From Actinomucor elegans (lineage: Eukaryota > Mucoromycota > Mucoromycetes > Mucorales > Mucoraceae): a stretch of 64,000 nucleotides of DNA. The translations under genes were made by a program, and so were the position numbers. The first letter of the stretch is position 1. The number at the start of each line of letters is the position of its first letter. The stretch lies in NCBI GenBank assembly GCA_026027325.1, contig JAMSLZ010000005.1, forward strand, positions 2,728,001 to 2,792,000, written 5' to 3'. Below, in pieces: positions 38,620 through 49,991 of this stretch. Below the pieces are notes generated by a model. That model did not search any database and was not told the origin of the DNA. It worked only from the letters and a program-made list of their open reading frames with translations.

Positions 38620-39088
38620 GTTTCTTGGAATAAAGAGAGATTTGCAAACGAGAAGCTAGAGAAAAAGTGTGAGAAAAACTACGGCTTTTATAGTGAAGGA
38701 TAGCGTGCGAAAAAAAAGAGCATAAAAAGAAGGTTACAGATTGTGACCGGTTATCAGCCTATGCATCTTACTGTGTATACATGAGAGACCAATATAAGGT
38801 AATAAAGAAGTGATTATCATCTGTCAGATGCACGTTAAATTGTATCGTCTCTAGTTGAAATAAATATAGAGTGTGGCTCTGATAAAGCTGTAAAATGGCA
38901 ATAGATCATCTTAACTCAAGCGTGAGAAGGATACCCATAGTACAATCATCTATCAGGTAATGATATTTTAGCCGTATTGTTGGGGGAGAAGGATACCTTT
39001 TCGCGTGTAATTTATTAGAGATTATATACTAGAGCATCTAGACGTGATTATCAATTATATACTAGAGATACAAGCATCTCTTATGGTG
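38620..39088. other. Intergenic between two minus-strand genes
   Basis: Promoter of the dehydrogenase gene and 3' region of the GGA gene. No further gene seen. Confidence 0.5.
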
Positions 39089-41302
39089 CTAATTGTCATA
39101 GTAGTCACCACTCTGCTCCATCTCTACTCCAAATTGTTCATATGTCACCTTGTAGCGAAGACGTAAATGTTCCTACAGCAAGAAATCAATATGACACTTC
39201 TTTTCTTTTTTTTACTCGTGTTATTAGGTTTACCTGGTTGGGATTATCAATAGTAATAGATTGAGTGACAGTTTTGTCAGACTTGGGAGGAACAGAATCA
39301 GAAGAGACTGGACTCATCTTCAAGTGCATAGACTATATCCAGTAGGTTAGACAAGAGATTTTTTTTTTTTTTGTTATTTTAACCCCACACATACCTTGGG
39401 TGCAGCTAATAATAAAGTCATCTTATCCATAGGAGCTGTTGATTTATTGGAATAATAGGCCTTCATTTTCCAGTTATTGCCCATAGAAAATACATCTAAT
39501 CGAATGTTCAGGCCATTTTTGTTGACCAAATCAACTTGGACAAGTTAGTTGACTGATTAGACGCTAGATATCAAGTTACTTACTTGTTTTTTTAATGTCT
39601 TGATTATGAGCAGATGGAGAGGAAGCACGAGATAAATTAGGACTGGATGGAGGTAATGTATTTGCTTTAATAGATCGAGACAATAAATCAAAAGGATCTG
39701 CAGATGTAGTAGTGTTGGATGTTATATCAGCCTTTTCTCCAAAAACGTCGCTCAGTTCATCCAATGCATTCTTTTGGGTAGTGGTGTTGGTGAAATCAGG
39801 TGAAGAGGAAGATTCATTGATATCATCCAGATCAATAAGACTGATGGCTGGTGGAGGCATATTTATACTGTTTGCCTCACTCTTAAACTTGCCGCTAATG
39901 TCATATGTGGTATCATAATGACCATGCTTGATATCTTGGTATTTCAACACAACGCCTTTTATAATGGATCTCACTTCAGCAAGCTCTTCAACCTTTTCTT
40001 CATCTTCTTCTTCTTTAATCATATTCTTGATCTTTGGTAAAGCACTTTCGCAAGCATTTTTTAGCTCCTCTATGGTTCCATCTGCATCTATGGTATCTCC
40101 AGCCTTTAAATTATCCAGCATTTCATATAATAGACGTGCTTTGTTCTGTATTTTATGTAGTTCTTCTGCAAACTTTTCCTTAAAGTTAGTTTGATGCTTT
40201 TGATCCTATAACAAATAGTTGGTATCTGAAAGTCAAGTATCTCTTCTTTTTAATGCTTACATAGCCCGTCATGATTTTCATTAGCTTATTGGCTTCGACA
40301 AGGTCCTGAGGCCTACCTCGTCTAATCAATTCTTGCAATTTCTATAGACTCGTTGAGTATTTTGCGATTTGACAGGTCAAAAACCACTTACTGCTGCTTT
40401 TGCCACGCGATCCTCTTCTTCTAGTTCATACTCAGATTTTAATGTCTATAGATGTATTAATTTTCTTTTTCTTCTTAATTATATATTCGAAATCTACCTC
40501 AAGTGGAGCTAAAGCGGCAATTGAAGAATCCCGAAGTTCTGGAAACTGATAACCTGTAAAAGCCAAATGAGTACTTGTTCAAAAAAAAAAGTACTAATTA
40601 ACCAACCTTTGAATTTCAATAATCGATACATATCTCTAATATGATGCATATCCTCTCTATAGCGCGATAATTCTGTCAAGGCCACTTTCCATTCCTTGAT
40701 CAAATACAAGATACGGTCAATGACAGGATTTGCCATAAACTGCTGAGGCGGTACATAATCAAAGTGATTCCATTGATTTTCCGGTGCTGATTGAACAGGA
40801 TTTGGCGCGTATCTTGCTGGCGGACGCTCAGGAAATCTACGAACAAGTGCATTCAAGAATTCTTTTGAAGCAATCTGCAAGTGGAATGGATACCCACAGT
40901 TCTTGACACAATTATCCAGCAGCTGTATCTTGAATTAAAAAAACTGCATATATCATCATCGTCTTAAAAAAAACTTACAGTAAGCGCCAACATAGCTTGG
41001 TTTACTTTAGTGCTGTTTACAAGACGTACAATTTGTTGAGCAGCTACACGAGGACTACATAGTTACTTAGTAAAAAGCATGGTTTCGGGTTTCCCAATAT
41101 AACTTACGCACTGCCTTGTTTTTTATTAATAGTCTCACATACTTCAATGTTCACAGCCAAGTTGGGATCGTAACGAGAGGCGCTACAGGCTCTCTCTATG
41201 TAAAAAATTGACATGAACGTTCAGTTTAGTGCTTTTAAAGAAAAAAAAATCTTGGGATTCTATAGATCTATTACCTATAAGACCAATCAAAGAGTATGAC
41301 AT
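39089..41302 (-). CDS. GGA: GGA-family ARF-binding clathrin adaptor (VHS-GAT-GAE)
   Basis: Sorts cargo at the trans-Golgi towards endosomes, recruited by ARF-GTP and binding clathrin. Eleven minus-strand exons: 41302-41275, 41195-41108, 41054-40979, 40922-40607, 40553-40498, 40445-40392, 40341-40261, 40205-39584, 39534-39395, 39332-39234 and 39172-39089, 547 residues (yeast Gga1 557). The VHS domain (about 1-135) has LIGLIERACSASRYDPN and LTLLDNCVKNCGYPFH. The GAT domain (about 185-300) is helical. The hinge has LIDLD, a clathrin box. The C-terminal GAE ear (about 441-547) has GLNIRLDVFSMGNNWKM and RLRYKVTYE. The intron before exon 5 uses a GTTGGT donor. This is the most intron-rich gene here. 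Yeast has two paralogues; I cannot say which this matches. Confidence 0.93.
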
Positions 41303-41677
41303 TTATTCGTTTGTATGCAAGTTAGAGATTGTCTAAATGTATATGGTATTATAGTCTATAAAATAAGCGAAAGAATATTGAAAGCGGGAAAAAATAAAAT
41401 AAGCTAATGGTTTCTTTTACAAATAGCTTTATTTTGATTGGCCTAGCGTGTAGGGTTTCCCGATTGCTTGAATGGTGCGATTGAACCTTTTTTCTGCATC
41501 TAAATCCCTTTTGGTTCTATTTTTACAAACTTTTGGTTACTTTTTGACGAACGACAGCTTATTTTCAAGGTATCCTATTATATAACATAGAATCTTTTCG
41601 TACACTTTGAAGTATATATTCATTCATACTTTTTAATAACCTTGTTTATAGTAAAAGATGAACTTACCAGCCTAAAC

Positions 41678-41719
<42 letters not shown>

Positions 41720-42016
41720 ATAGACAATTCCGCTTTTCATAAATAACTTTGTATGATCTTGCACCATTCAATGCACCATGCATTCTTTTCAATTTGGTTT
41801 ATGAATACCTCTTATATTGCTTTACATTGTTTTTTCTATAATATTGTTGCCCTAAAAAAATGAATGGATGATACAAAACGCTTTATGTTTTTATATAAAT
41901 TAATTACCGTCGCCCAATCAGAATAATTACTGCTGCTTCAGTAAGAACTTTTTAAATGCACCGAGAAAAATTCAAGCTACTCTTATTTCTACACAGCATA
42001 AAAAAAAGAAGCAATT
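41303..42016. other. Bidirectional promoter region of GGA and DSC3
   Basis: A 714-base gap between divergent genes. It has ATTGG at 41437-41441, which is CCAAT on the GGA coding strand, 135 bases from its ATG. It also has a 39-base poly(A) run (41679-41717). No gene seen. Confidence 0.5.
41679..41717. repeat. 39-base poly(A) run
   Basis: Uninterrupted A run, the longest homopolymer in the window, between divergent GGA and DSC3. It may act as a nucleosome-excluding tract, or be the tail of an old retroposed copy. Confidence 0.9.
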
Positions 42017-42883
42017 ATGGAAGCCGATGAATATTATGAAAGCATCGATTTACATATAAGATGGTCAGATAGACAAGATTTGATACTACGTGTATCGCCT
42101 GAAGAAACAATATATACCATCAAAGAGAAGGTAATGACAAGCATTTGTTCATGTTCTGGACTAAACCGTTTTCTTTTTTAAAAAAAAAAAAACTAGATTC
42201 GTCAATCGTCAAGTAGAATTGAAGATAAATATATTAGACTTATTCATAATGGTCGAGTGCTGGAGGATTTAAAGACATTAAAAGAGTATGGCGTTGGCAA
42301 GATAATTAGAGCAGACTCCAAGGCCAAGCTGGAGCCTCCATCACCAGTTTACTTTCACTGTTCCTTATCAGACTATACACCAGAAAATCCTAGTACACAA
42401 AATGTATAAAAATAGCCTATCATGACTTAGACGCGATAAAAACTGACCCGAGATTTATTAGAATGAACCTCAAATGATACCACCGACTGGGTTTGACCGA
42501 TTAAGGGAAGCTGGGTTTACGGAAGAGGATATCAGGAACATCCGAACGCAATTCCATCGATTACATGGCACAACATTCGAAGAATCACCTTCAGAGGAAG
42601 CGAGGAACTTGGAAGAACAGTGGATGGATAATACTGGAGAAACATTACCTGATGGAAGTGAGTGCATTTCTGAACCACAGCAGTATATAACGATATTAAT
42701 TTTTATAAAGCTATACAAGGAACTTATAAAGAAATGATGTGGGGGCTCATGTTGGGATTCTTTCTGGGTATTATTTGCTTATTTTGGTTTCGAGAGTCTG
42801 TTTTTTCAAGAAGGCATCAAATGGGTATCGTTGCTGGTATGCTGATCAATATTTCCTTTGGTGTACTACACGTTTACTATTAA
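42017..42883 (+). CDS. DSC3: Dsc3-like subunit of the Golgi DSC E3 ubiquitin ligase
   Basis: Subunit of the membrane-bound DSC ligase that in other fungi activates SREBP or clears misplaced Golgi membrane proteins. Exons 42017-42130, 42197-42403, 42462-42657 and 42711-42883 give 229 residues. The N-terminal ubiquitin-like domain (about 10-85) has LHIRWSDRQDLILRV, TIYTIKEKIRQ and YIRLIHNGRVLED. The DUF2407 signature follows: PPTGFDRLREAGFTEEDI, then NLEEQWMD. Two C-terminal membrane helices (MMWGLMLGFFLGIICLFWF, and one ending GVLHVYY) anchor it. The last acceptor could lie a few bases later (after ACAAG), replacing Thr-Ile-Gln-Gly with Arg. It is divergent from GGA, another Golgi gene, but this is probably coincidence. 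Confidence 0.9.
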
Positions 42884-44109
42884 ATTGACACGTATTTCCC
42901 TACTTGGGATTATTATTCTACTTATAATTCACAATAAAAAATATGACGTGACAAAAGGATACTTTCAGGCAAAATGAGATTAGTAGTTTATTCAAAGTTT
43001 TAGCATGGAAGGAGGTTGACATCAATTAGAACAAAAAAGCTCTCTTTTTATGGTGAAGAGAAGGAATGGCAGTAATAAATATAACAGCTCATTCTGATTA
43101 TGAGGCGAATTAAATACAATATTGAGCCCGGATTTGCTGATAGGTTTAGAGATCTTTAAACTAAATGTATGCATTTTAGCAACAAATCGTTAATGATATC
43201 CGTTTCAGTTAAATAAATGTTATGATAGATATAGCGGTTTACTTTGAACGTAAGGAACTAACTGGATGGAATATTTGGCCAAGATTTTTTGGTGAAGATT
43301 ACATCATTGATCATCTAATTCAGTAACCTCTTTCTTTCTTTTATTCAGTCCAAACTAGTGGAAGGCTTACCTGACTAGCCTCACTACTATGATCCAAAGA
43401 TCCTGCCGAAATTATGGGTTTTATATTGAATTTCGTCTACTTTATCTTTCAAATGGTTAACAGCTTCTTTAAGGATGAACGAGATTACACTAACGTTATC
43501 TGAAATCAGCTCTAGTTATATGATGGTTATGTATTAAAATAATGAAACAGAGCTAAGCTTCTCGTTCCAATCATTACAAAGCAATTCTATACTCAAAGTC
43601 AAGATAAAATATCAATGGACACTGCGATTGATCAATCCAAATGATACAGTCATATCTGATGATTGAGAAAGTACCACTGTCCCCATTGATGTTTGCATGC
43701 ATAGCAAATAATAAAACGTATTATAAAACTGCTATTACTCTTACATGCAATTCTTTTTTTTTATTATAGCTTTTCTTTCCTTGATACGTGTTCCTCTATT
43801 ATGCAAGCATGCGCTTGATTCATATACTAAACATATTGGCTGTTTACTATCAATTGGTTGGAATTTCTTATCTATTATTTTAGTTTTACAACTGAGGCAT
43901 CCATATAAAAAAGTACATTATATACCAGTCTGTATTGCAACGTCAAACCTTTGTATCCAGATATCATTGATACCTGTAATCCGTATAAATGATCCGCCCA
44001 GTGTGCATTAGTAGGATATTCTATTCTCAGCTAAAAAAGACTTTGGACAAATTACGCCTTCCGTGCCTCGAATTTTCTTTTATTCTGCTCATATTGAAGC
44101 CGACAATAA
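42884..44109. other. Intergenic, possible short hydrophobic ORF
   Basis: AT-rich. An ATG-started frame at 43745-44011 encodes 88 mostly hydrophobic residues (LIRVPLLCKHALDSYTKH), but has no recognisable family and no clear splice to the next gene. I do not call it a gene. Confidence 0.4.
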
Positions 44110-45027
44110 ATGTACTTGATCGTGTTTATATGTGCTTGTCTAGTTATATTAACCATATTAAGTGTATGCGCGCAACAAATACACGAGCTACGAGCTTCTG
44201 TTCTATCCTATGGAAAATTGAATTTGCATAGTGATAAAAAACCAACAACTACTTGGGCAAGCCAACTTGCGAAGCTCACAGTACCTAAACATTACTTTAG
44301 CCACTTTTATGTTATTGGTTTGATAACTGCCTGTATGTCCATTATCGAGCTCACTATTTGGTCATGGTACAAACGGCCCCTGTTACTAGTCTATCTACTT
44401 CAAAAATACGATGCGGAACAAGGCAGTGATCATGCCAATTGGTATCAATCAGTTATTGGTCTTGCGCTCATGACCTGTCATTTAGCAAGACGCGTCTATG
44501 AATCCTTTTGGATCGAGAGGCCTTCGAAAACCGCTACAATGCATGTATCACATTATTTGGTGGGCGTTGGCTTTTATGGTGCCATGGTGCTCGGTACCTG
44601 GCTCGAAGGTGCTTCTAATTTCGACATTTGGCCCAAACATTCGAATGGCACTCTACATCCCTGGACAATCTCCACCACAGTGATCTCCATCCTACTCTTT
44701 ATTTATGCATCTTATCACCAGTATAACTGCCATGTCATTTTGGCCTCTTTAAGAAAAGAACGACATGGATATATGATACCCAGAGGTGATTGGTTTGAAA
44801 TGCTAGTGACACCTCATTACTTTGCGGATATTCTTATTTATCTTTCATTGAACATTCTCTTTTGTTTTCATAACTATGTACTGATTTGTGGCCTAGTATG
44901 GACTATTGCCAATCTATCCATTGTATCAAACGAAACGCAAGCTTGGTACTATAAGCATTTTACAACAGAAAAATACTATGAAGCTTTCCCCCACGGTCGA
45001 TACAGAATCATACCCTATTGCTATTAA
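44110..45027 (+). CDS. DFG10: Polyprenol reductase (SRD5A3/DFG10 family)
   Basis: Membrane enzyme of the ER that belongs to the steroid 5-alpha-reductase family; it reduces polyprenol-type substrate in dolichol synthesis, needed for N-glycosylation. Single exon, 305 residues, about six hydrophobic helices. Family marks are VPKHYFSHFYVIGL near residue 60, RRVYESFW, HQYNCHVILASLRK, RGDWFEMLVTPHYFAD and the tail with WYYKHF and YRIIPYCY. The start at 44110 gives the usual short N-terminal helix. AATAAA follows the stop directly (45025-45032 region), and the gene converges on uS19m with a 115-base gap. Confidence 0.93.
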   Translation: MYLIVFICACLVILTILSVCAQQIHELRASVLSYGKLNLHSDKKPTTTWASQLAKLTVPKHYFSHFYVIGLITACMSIIELTIWSWYKRPLLLVYLLQKYDAEQGSDHANWYQSVIGLALMTCHLARRVYESFWIERPSKTATMHVSHYLVGVGFYGAMVLGTWLEGASNFDIWPKHSNGTLHPWTISTTVISILLFIYASYHQYNCHVILASLRKERHGYMIPRGDWFEMLVTPHYFADILIYLSLNILFCFHNYVLICGLVWTIANLSIVSNETQAWYYKHFTTEKYYEAFPHGRYRIIPYCY

Positions 45028-45142
45028 TAAAACAGTTTCTTTATTCTTTTTTGTATTGTACAAGGTGTGATCTCGGGTGGTTTTGTAAAGGTGTATGTTG
45101 ATTGTGTTGCAAAGGTGAATTGCGGTAGGTCTAGTATATAGA

Positions 45143-45467
45143 TTATTTGGCCTTGGTAAAACGATAAGTGAAGCGCTTTCTGGTAAAAGCAAATTCACCT
45201 AATTTATGTCCAATCATCTCTTCAGTCACATGAACTGGCAAATAGTCCTTTCCGTTATGCACCAAAAACTTGAGTCCTACAAATGACGGTAAAATGGTGC
45301 AGCTACGAGCTAATTAAAAAGAAAATAGAATATTAGACATCCATATGCATGACTCTTTGATATACATTAAACGAACCTTGAGTAGCAATGGGTGTACCAT
45401 TTTGAACAGCTTGTTTCAAACCGGGGAATGCAACAAAGAATGGACCTTTCCAAGCAGCACGAGGCAT
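45143..45467 (-). CDS. RSM19: Mitochondrial small-subunit ribosomal protein uS19m
   Basis: Component of the head of the mitochondrial 37S ribosomal subunit. Exons 45467-45377 and 45309-45143 (minus) give 85 residues (yeast Rsm19 is 91). The sequence opens [12 protein letters not shown] and carries the S19 core [35 protein letters not shown] and [10 protein letters not shown]. The MIGHKLGEF motif and small size fit bacterial-type S19, so the mitochondrial form and not cytosolic uS19 (RPS15). The intron uses a GTTCGT donor. A clear basic presequence is absent, as is common for this protein. Confidence 0.93.
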
Positions 45468-46485
45468 ATTATATATCTATGAATGTAGGTGAAGGGTGAC
45501 AAGGGCGAGCTAATAACCTAACTTTAGGGGTGCATCCTGCCAAATTGTAGAAGCCACCCGACCTTCGTGACCGTTCTTCGTAATTGATCTGCATACAAAT
45601 TGTTGGTCGAAAACCTGAAAATACCATGCTATTGCACAGATGCAGTATTACCGCTATACCTTGTAATGTGGTAAACCTACTCAACTATCAAATAAACCTA
45701 CAACACCCTGAAAAGCACCTGTAGTAATGCGTATTGACATTGGTTCTATTAATATATGATTGCGCTAATTTCATTTGCCACCGGCGATTGAAACATAGCA
45801 CGACGACTTCCCTCAAGAAAACTTACATGATAAAATCGTATTTATACCAACAATAAGAAAAGATAAAAAGTAAAAGTCTCTGGCAATCAGTAGATAGAAG
45901 CATGTTATTTTCGATTGACTGTTATTATCTATAGTTACATGATACTATTAGACGATAATTAAAAGTTCGAAAACTAGACTTCTAAGGGCTATTGTAATTT
46001 AATGATTTTTGTATTCTGCTTTCTTTTTCTCATTTTGTAAATTTATTCTTGATCAATGGGTTTCAACAACGGTTCCGTAAACAAATGTTAAGCAAGAAGA
46101 ATTTGACCAGAAATTTCGGCGGTTGGGAGGGGGCTTAGGTAGCAAGTCAGTGCAGCGTAATTCGAGCTTGTAATAATTGAGAAACAGAACATATTACTAT
46201 ATACCTATTTTCAGCCTTACTCTAAAGTTCTTTGTGAGACAATTTTTTTTATTCACTGCCTTAATATCTTTGCAATATCTTTGCTTGTTATAGATTTGGA
46301 TACAATTCTATGAGAGGCCTATTATTTAAATTTTTAGTCGCTTGTGTCTACCCGCTTTCAACACCTGTCTAAATTAATAGATGGCTATGCATGTCAATGT
46401 CGGGTTGTTTATTACAGTATAATCAGTAGTTTGGTTTATTTTAGGTTTCATAAAGCAAATAAAAGTATGTAAGGTTGTAATATAC
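45468..46485. other. Intergenic
   Basis: Promoter and leader of uS19m. A short minus frame from ATG near 45740 (MSIRITTGAFQGVV) and an overlapping one to 45469 do not join into anything I recognise. The rest is AT-rich with no gene. Confidence 0.45.
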
Positions 46486-47661
46486 TTAGAAATGAGGCAG
46501 CCAATTTACGCTGCTCGGGTATTTTTGTTCAGGTGTGGCATACAAGCAAGAACAAACTGACATTGTAATCAGCAAACCTAGTGTAACTGTTATATAAATA
46601 GGATAAAATATGTAGAGTAGACCTTCCGAGATTGAAAGCAGGCTTATAAGTGTAGTGGCAAGCATCCAAAGTGTACATAGAGACAGCAACAACGCACTAT
46701 TCCGGTTGATGTAAATCAGCAGTGCGACCATTAGGCATATTGGTGTTAGCAGCAGAAATCGAATTAGTATATGCCCGCGGGCTCGGCCGAAAAGCACCAA
46801 TATGTGCAGGTGCAAGTTCGAGAAAGACGATTCATTACTGATATTTGTGTACTTCTCCAATTCGTTTCTAGGTATACATACAACAGGTTTGCAATAATAA
46901 CTCGGATTAAATGATATAGAAATCACAGTACAAAGAAGTATATAACTTGTGTACATTGATAAAACGTCCATTGTATGTACCGTATCTATATTTTGTAAGC
47001 GTATGCATGACAATATTATTGTTGAAATGCACTGCACAATACCAAATAAGCACCCTAAAAAACTTTTTATAGAATACATTCCGTCAAAGATAGGATCACT
47101 AATATAGGATTTATCTGGTAGAGTGAATAGATAAATGCCTTTCTCTTCTTTGACATTTTTCGGCCAATATTTTGGAAGCCATATCTTTGGCAATCGAGTG
47201 TCATCTGTTTCGCTTTTACGGATATCGATTTGAATAGGGTTGCTTACTGAAGTACCGTCGCTGTCAAGTTGATCGTCATCTATATGTCGACTGCAATTTT
47301 CCTCAAAACGGTCTTGTCTGTCTTCATTCATTTCGTCCTCTGAATTATAGCCGATGAAATATTGTGCATCGGACAATAGACGAGTATACTTGTATGGTAA
47401 ACCCAAAGTGCTATTGCAGATTAAACCACATAGAGCTACTGTTGCATCCCGGATATGCCGAAGAGGGTAAGTTAATAGCATCGAAAATGCTTGTAAATAC
47501 GTCCACAAAGAAGGAGCAATGACACCATTTTCCTTTGTCAACCTTTGATTAATAGAATCTTCCTTGAAGGATTGGTATACGCTAAGTAGTGTAATAGTAA
47601 TAATATTGGAGGTAATGGTTGTTAATAGTGTAGTAATATTCCTTTCATATGATGCATCCAT
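46486..47661 (-). CDS. Orphan multipass membrane protein
   Basis: Single exon of 391 residues with ATG at 47661-47659. The N-terminal third has two or three moderately hydrophobic helices (LLTTITSNIITITLLSVY, LWTYLQAFSMLLTYP). A polar acidic loop follows (about 105-165, with SEDEMNEDRQDRFEENC and LPKIWLPKYWPKN). The C-terminal half has about six strongly hydrophobic helices (FLGCLFGIVQCISTIILSC, LLSLCTLWMLATTLISLL). No transporter or GPCR signature is recognisable. Length, absence of stops and composition make a chance frame unlikely. It may be a lineage-specific membrane protein. Confidence 0.65.
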   Translation of the reverse strand: MDASYERNITTLLTTITSNIITITLLSVYQSFKEDSINQRLTKENGVIAPSLWTYLQAFSMLLTYPLRHIRDATVALCGLICNSTLGLPYKYTRLLSDAQYFIGYNSEDEMNEDRQDRFEENCSRHIDDDQLDSDGTSVSNPIQIDIRKSETDDTRLPKIWLPKYWPKNVKEEKGIYLFTLPDKSYISDPIFDGMYSIKSFLGCLFGIVQCISTIILSCIRLQNIDTVHTMDVLSMYTSYILLCTVISISFNPSYYCKPVVCIPRNELEKYTNISNESSFSNLHLHILVLFGRARGHILIRFLLLTPICLMVALLIYINRNSALLLSLCTLWMLATTLISLLSISEGLLYIFYPIYITVTLGLLITMSVCSCLYATPEQKYPSSVNWLPHF

Positions 47662-48534
47662 GATAAATGTAAACAGTGATAGAAAAAGAGAATAAGGTCC
47701 AACAAACTTTAGCTGTTCTCAGTCATTATGCTTAGCCACCAAGCCTTAAGCCTTCAATTTTGACAATACACCACAGAAAATACTTTGTTTCGGATACTAT
47801 AACTAAGAATTACATTAGTAATCTCTTTCTTAGCTGCAGTAAACATAGCTGTTTAATAAACTTGACTTTTATAAGATCTGAATTTTCAAAAAGGAACTAT
47901 ATTCGAAACAGATATATCCCTAAACATGAACACTCTCGCTCAAAGTACCAAAGAAACAAGGTTTTGTAAAATGGCGTTTTGTATACCAAATATATCGCTT
48001 TTTTAAGGCACCTTTATAAATACTTAGTTATCTATCAAGCAAAGGACATAGACAGGTAAATAGGAGGCATTTCTCAAAGTGAATAATTAAACATCACCAA
48101 CACCAGCACTCTTATAAGCTCCAGTAGATCGCTTGAATCATTTTGCCCCCCTCCCCTTCATGATTCCAGAATAAAAGTGAAAGAAAAAAACTCGCTAGTT
48201 GCCAAAAAAGACTTTTTCGCTAATACTCTAATAAATGCAACAACTCATTCTGTAGGATCGGTTAAGAGATCTATAGATCATTAAAACCAGGTTACTTGAA
48301 ATGCCTATCATTATCCAATCACTAAAACATAATATGCTTATAGATATTCGACCAAATAACAGCCCTAATAGCTATACATGGTAGTAGTATTTGAGAGCTG
48401 TATGGAATAAGTTTATTTCTATTACAAAAAAAGGTTACAATAATTCAATTACGCTAAATGTGCGGTTTGTTTTCTTTAATGTAAAAGAAAAGACCAAGAT
48501 CCCTTACTGCGCAGCTTAAAATCTATTAAATATT

Positions 48535-48578
<44 letters not shown>

Positions 48579-49328
48579 GAATGTCAAATTAGATGGAACT
48601 GAGATCCTGTTATCGCATAGTACCGTCTAGATATACGCCCATTTTAAAAATTGTAAGTTAGTTACCTCGCGAAACTGTCAACATTAAACTAAAATTAACC
48701 AAAGAATGAGATCCCTTCCCCACAAAGCCAAATTATGAAATCAAATTTCTAAAACTTGTTTCTTTCAATTCAGTATGAAAACAGCAGTACTGAAACATAG
48801 TGCGTTTATGCTGTAATTAGGATATCTAAGAAACTATGCAAATGTATATTTTTTATTGAAAACATACGACCTATGGGCATATTAAAGAAAGTTCACAGTA
48901 AATTCTAGAAGGAAATACGAAATATTATTTACATTGTTTGGTGCGCAATTATATTTTGTACATACTCTATTATCATTTATTACCAACTTTTTTATGTATC
49001 TGAATGTTTTTATTAAATTGGCATTAAGGAATTTCTTTGACCTCACTAAGAGAGGAAGTTTCAGTCATTGTTAAATCGAAAATAGGTTTATATTAATTAA
49101 TTTGATTCTAGAAACGTCTGTCAAAACTCGTCAAAAACTGGCTACATTTTTGAAACGATTGCATATATATATAACTAGAGATATTAAGACAAAGGCTTTC
49201 TTTCGTTATAAAAAAATTCCTAAGAAAGGACAAACAACGTCGATACTTCCTCGAAGGGGGAGGGGGTGCTGTGTGCTGTAATACATCGCCTCAACCAGGA
49301 GTTGGGGCGTAATCAATAAACGATTATC
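47662..49328. other. Intergenic, long repeat copy B
   Basis: Contains a diverged core near 48255-48280 (GGATCGGTTAAGAGATC) and the longer repeat copy B (48456-48705) with an internal TTA microsatellite. No gene seen. Confidence 0.5.
48456..48705. repeat. Longer interspersed element, copy B
   Basis: Matches copy A at 13320-13555, including CGTCTAGATATACGCCCA and GTTAGTTACCTCGCGAAA. It differs by a long TTA expansion (48537-48578). It ends, like copy A, in a core of the small repeat family (ACATTAAACTAAAATTAACC). Confidence 0.75.
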
Positions 49329-49991
49329 TTGTATGAATTCTCTGAGAAAGATGATACCTCATCTGTTGCCTCTAATAACATCGGAAAGGAAAAGGAAGCT
49401 GAACTTTCTGTTGAACAGGTAGAAGAGATTGACACTCTTCCTGAAATAACAAAAGGTGGTAATGGATTTTGTGCCTTTAATAAGAAAATGAGACTCAGTA
49501 AGTTATCAGTAGTGCTGTTTTCGTTGATGCACCAATCTTTCTTCGACTAGAGCCCACATCAGATGATGGTATATAAGGGAAGCTGGTAAAAGACAAAAGG
49601 GCAGAATATACAAGGGAAAAGCCAGTAATAATAAGAAACGTGTGCAAGCTGAATATGAAGCATTTTACACAGAGTGAATGGCCAGTTTTTTTGATGGTAA
49701 AGTGTCTATGTACAAAAGAATGGACTGAATTGTCAATCCGGGAAGATACAAATCCAAATAGTATTATTCATCCAGTATTTCAGAATACTAAAGAGAGTAG
49801 TTTTATTTGGTAGAACTATGAGCAATCAGAAATAATTGGACATCAAGCGCTCTGAAAAGAGAAAGACCAAGGCAATTGCTGAAGTGCCAAAAAAAAGAAA
49901 AAGGCCAAATGCCCCCAGAGGATTTGAGAGAAATAAGACCTGTGATAAAGTTAAAGAAAAGCTCAAAGTCATTAACAAGGAAATTGGATAA
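49329..49991 (+). pseudogene. Decayed coding region of unknown origin
   Basis: Successive plus-strand stretches read like protein but are broken. The first has SEKDDTSSVASNNIGKEKE and LSVEQVEEIDTLPEI, with a possible intron (GTAAGT at 49499 to CGACTAG). Then comes a stop and a 75-codon open stretch with EKPVIIRNVCKLNMKHFTQ and WTELSIREDTNPNSII. A third, in another frame, has KKRKRPNAPRGFERNK and ends with TAA at 49989-49991. No start codon fits all of it. A dead gene or an old transposon-encoded ORF is likely; I do not recognise the family. Confidence 0.4.

Noticed and set aside
43745..44011. 88-codon hydrophobic frame upstream of the polyprenol reductase
   Set aside because: No family, no good splice to the reductase, which is complete from its own ATG; AT-rich sequence easily gives hydrophobic frames.
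45469..45740. Short minus-strand frames upstream of uS19m (MSIRITTGAFQGVV and a 71-codon frame)
   Set aside because: They do not join in frame to each other or to uS19m, which has its own complete N-terminus; treated as leader sequence.
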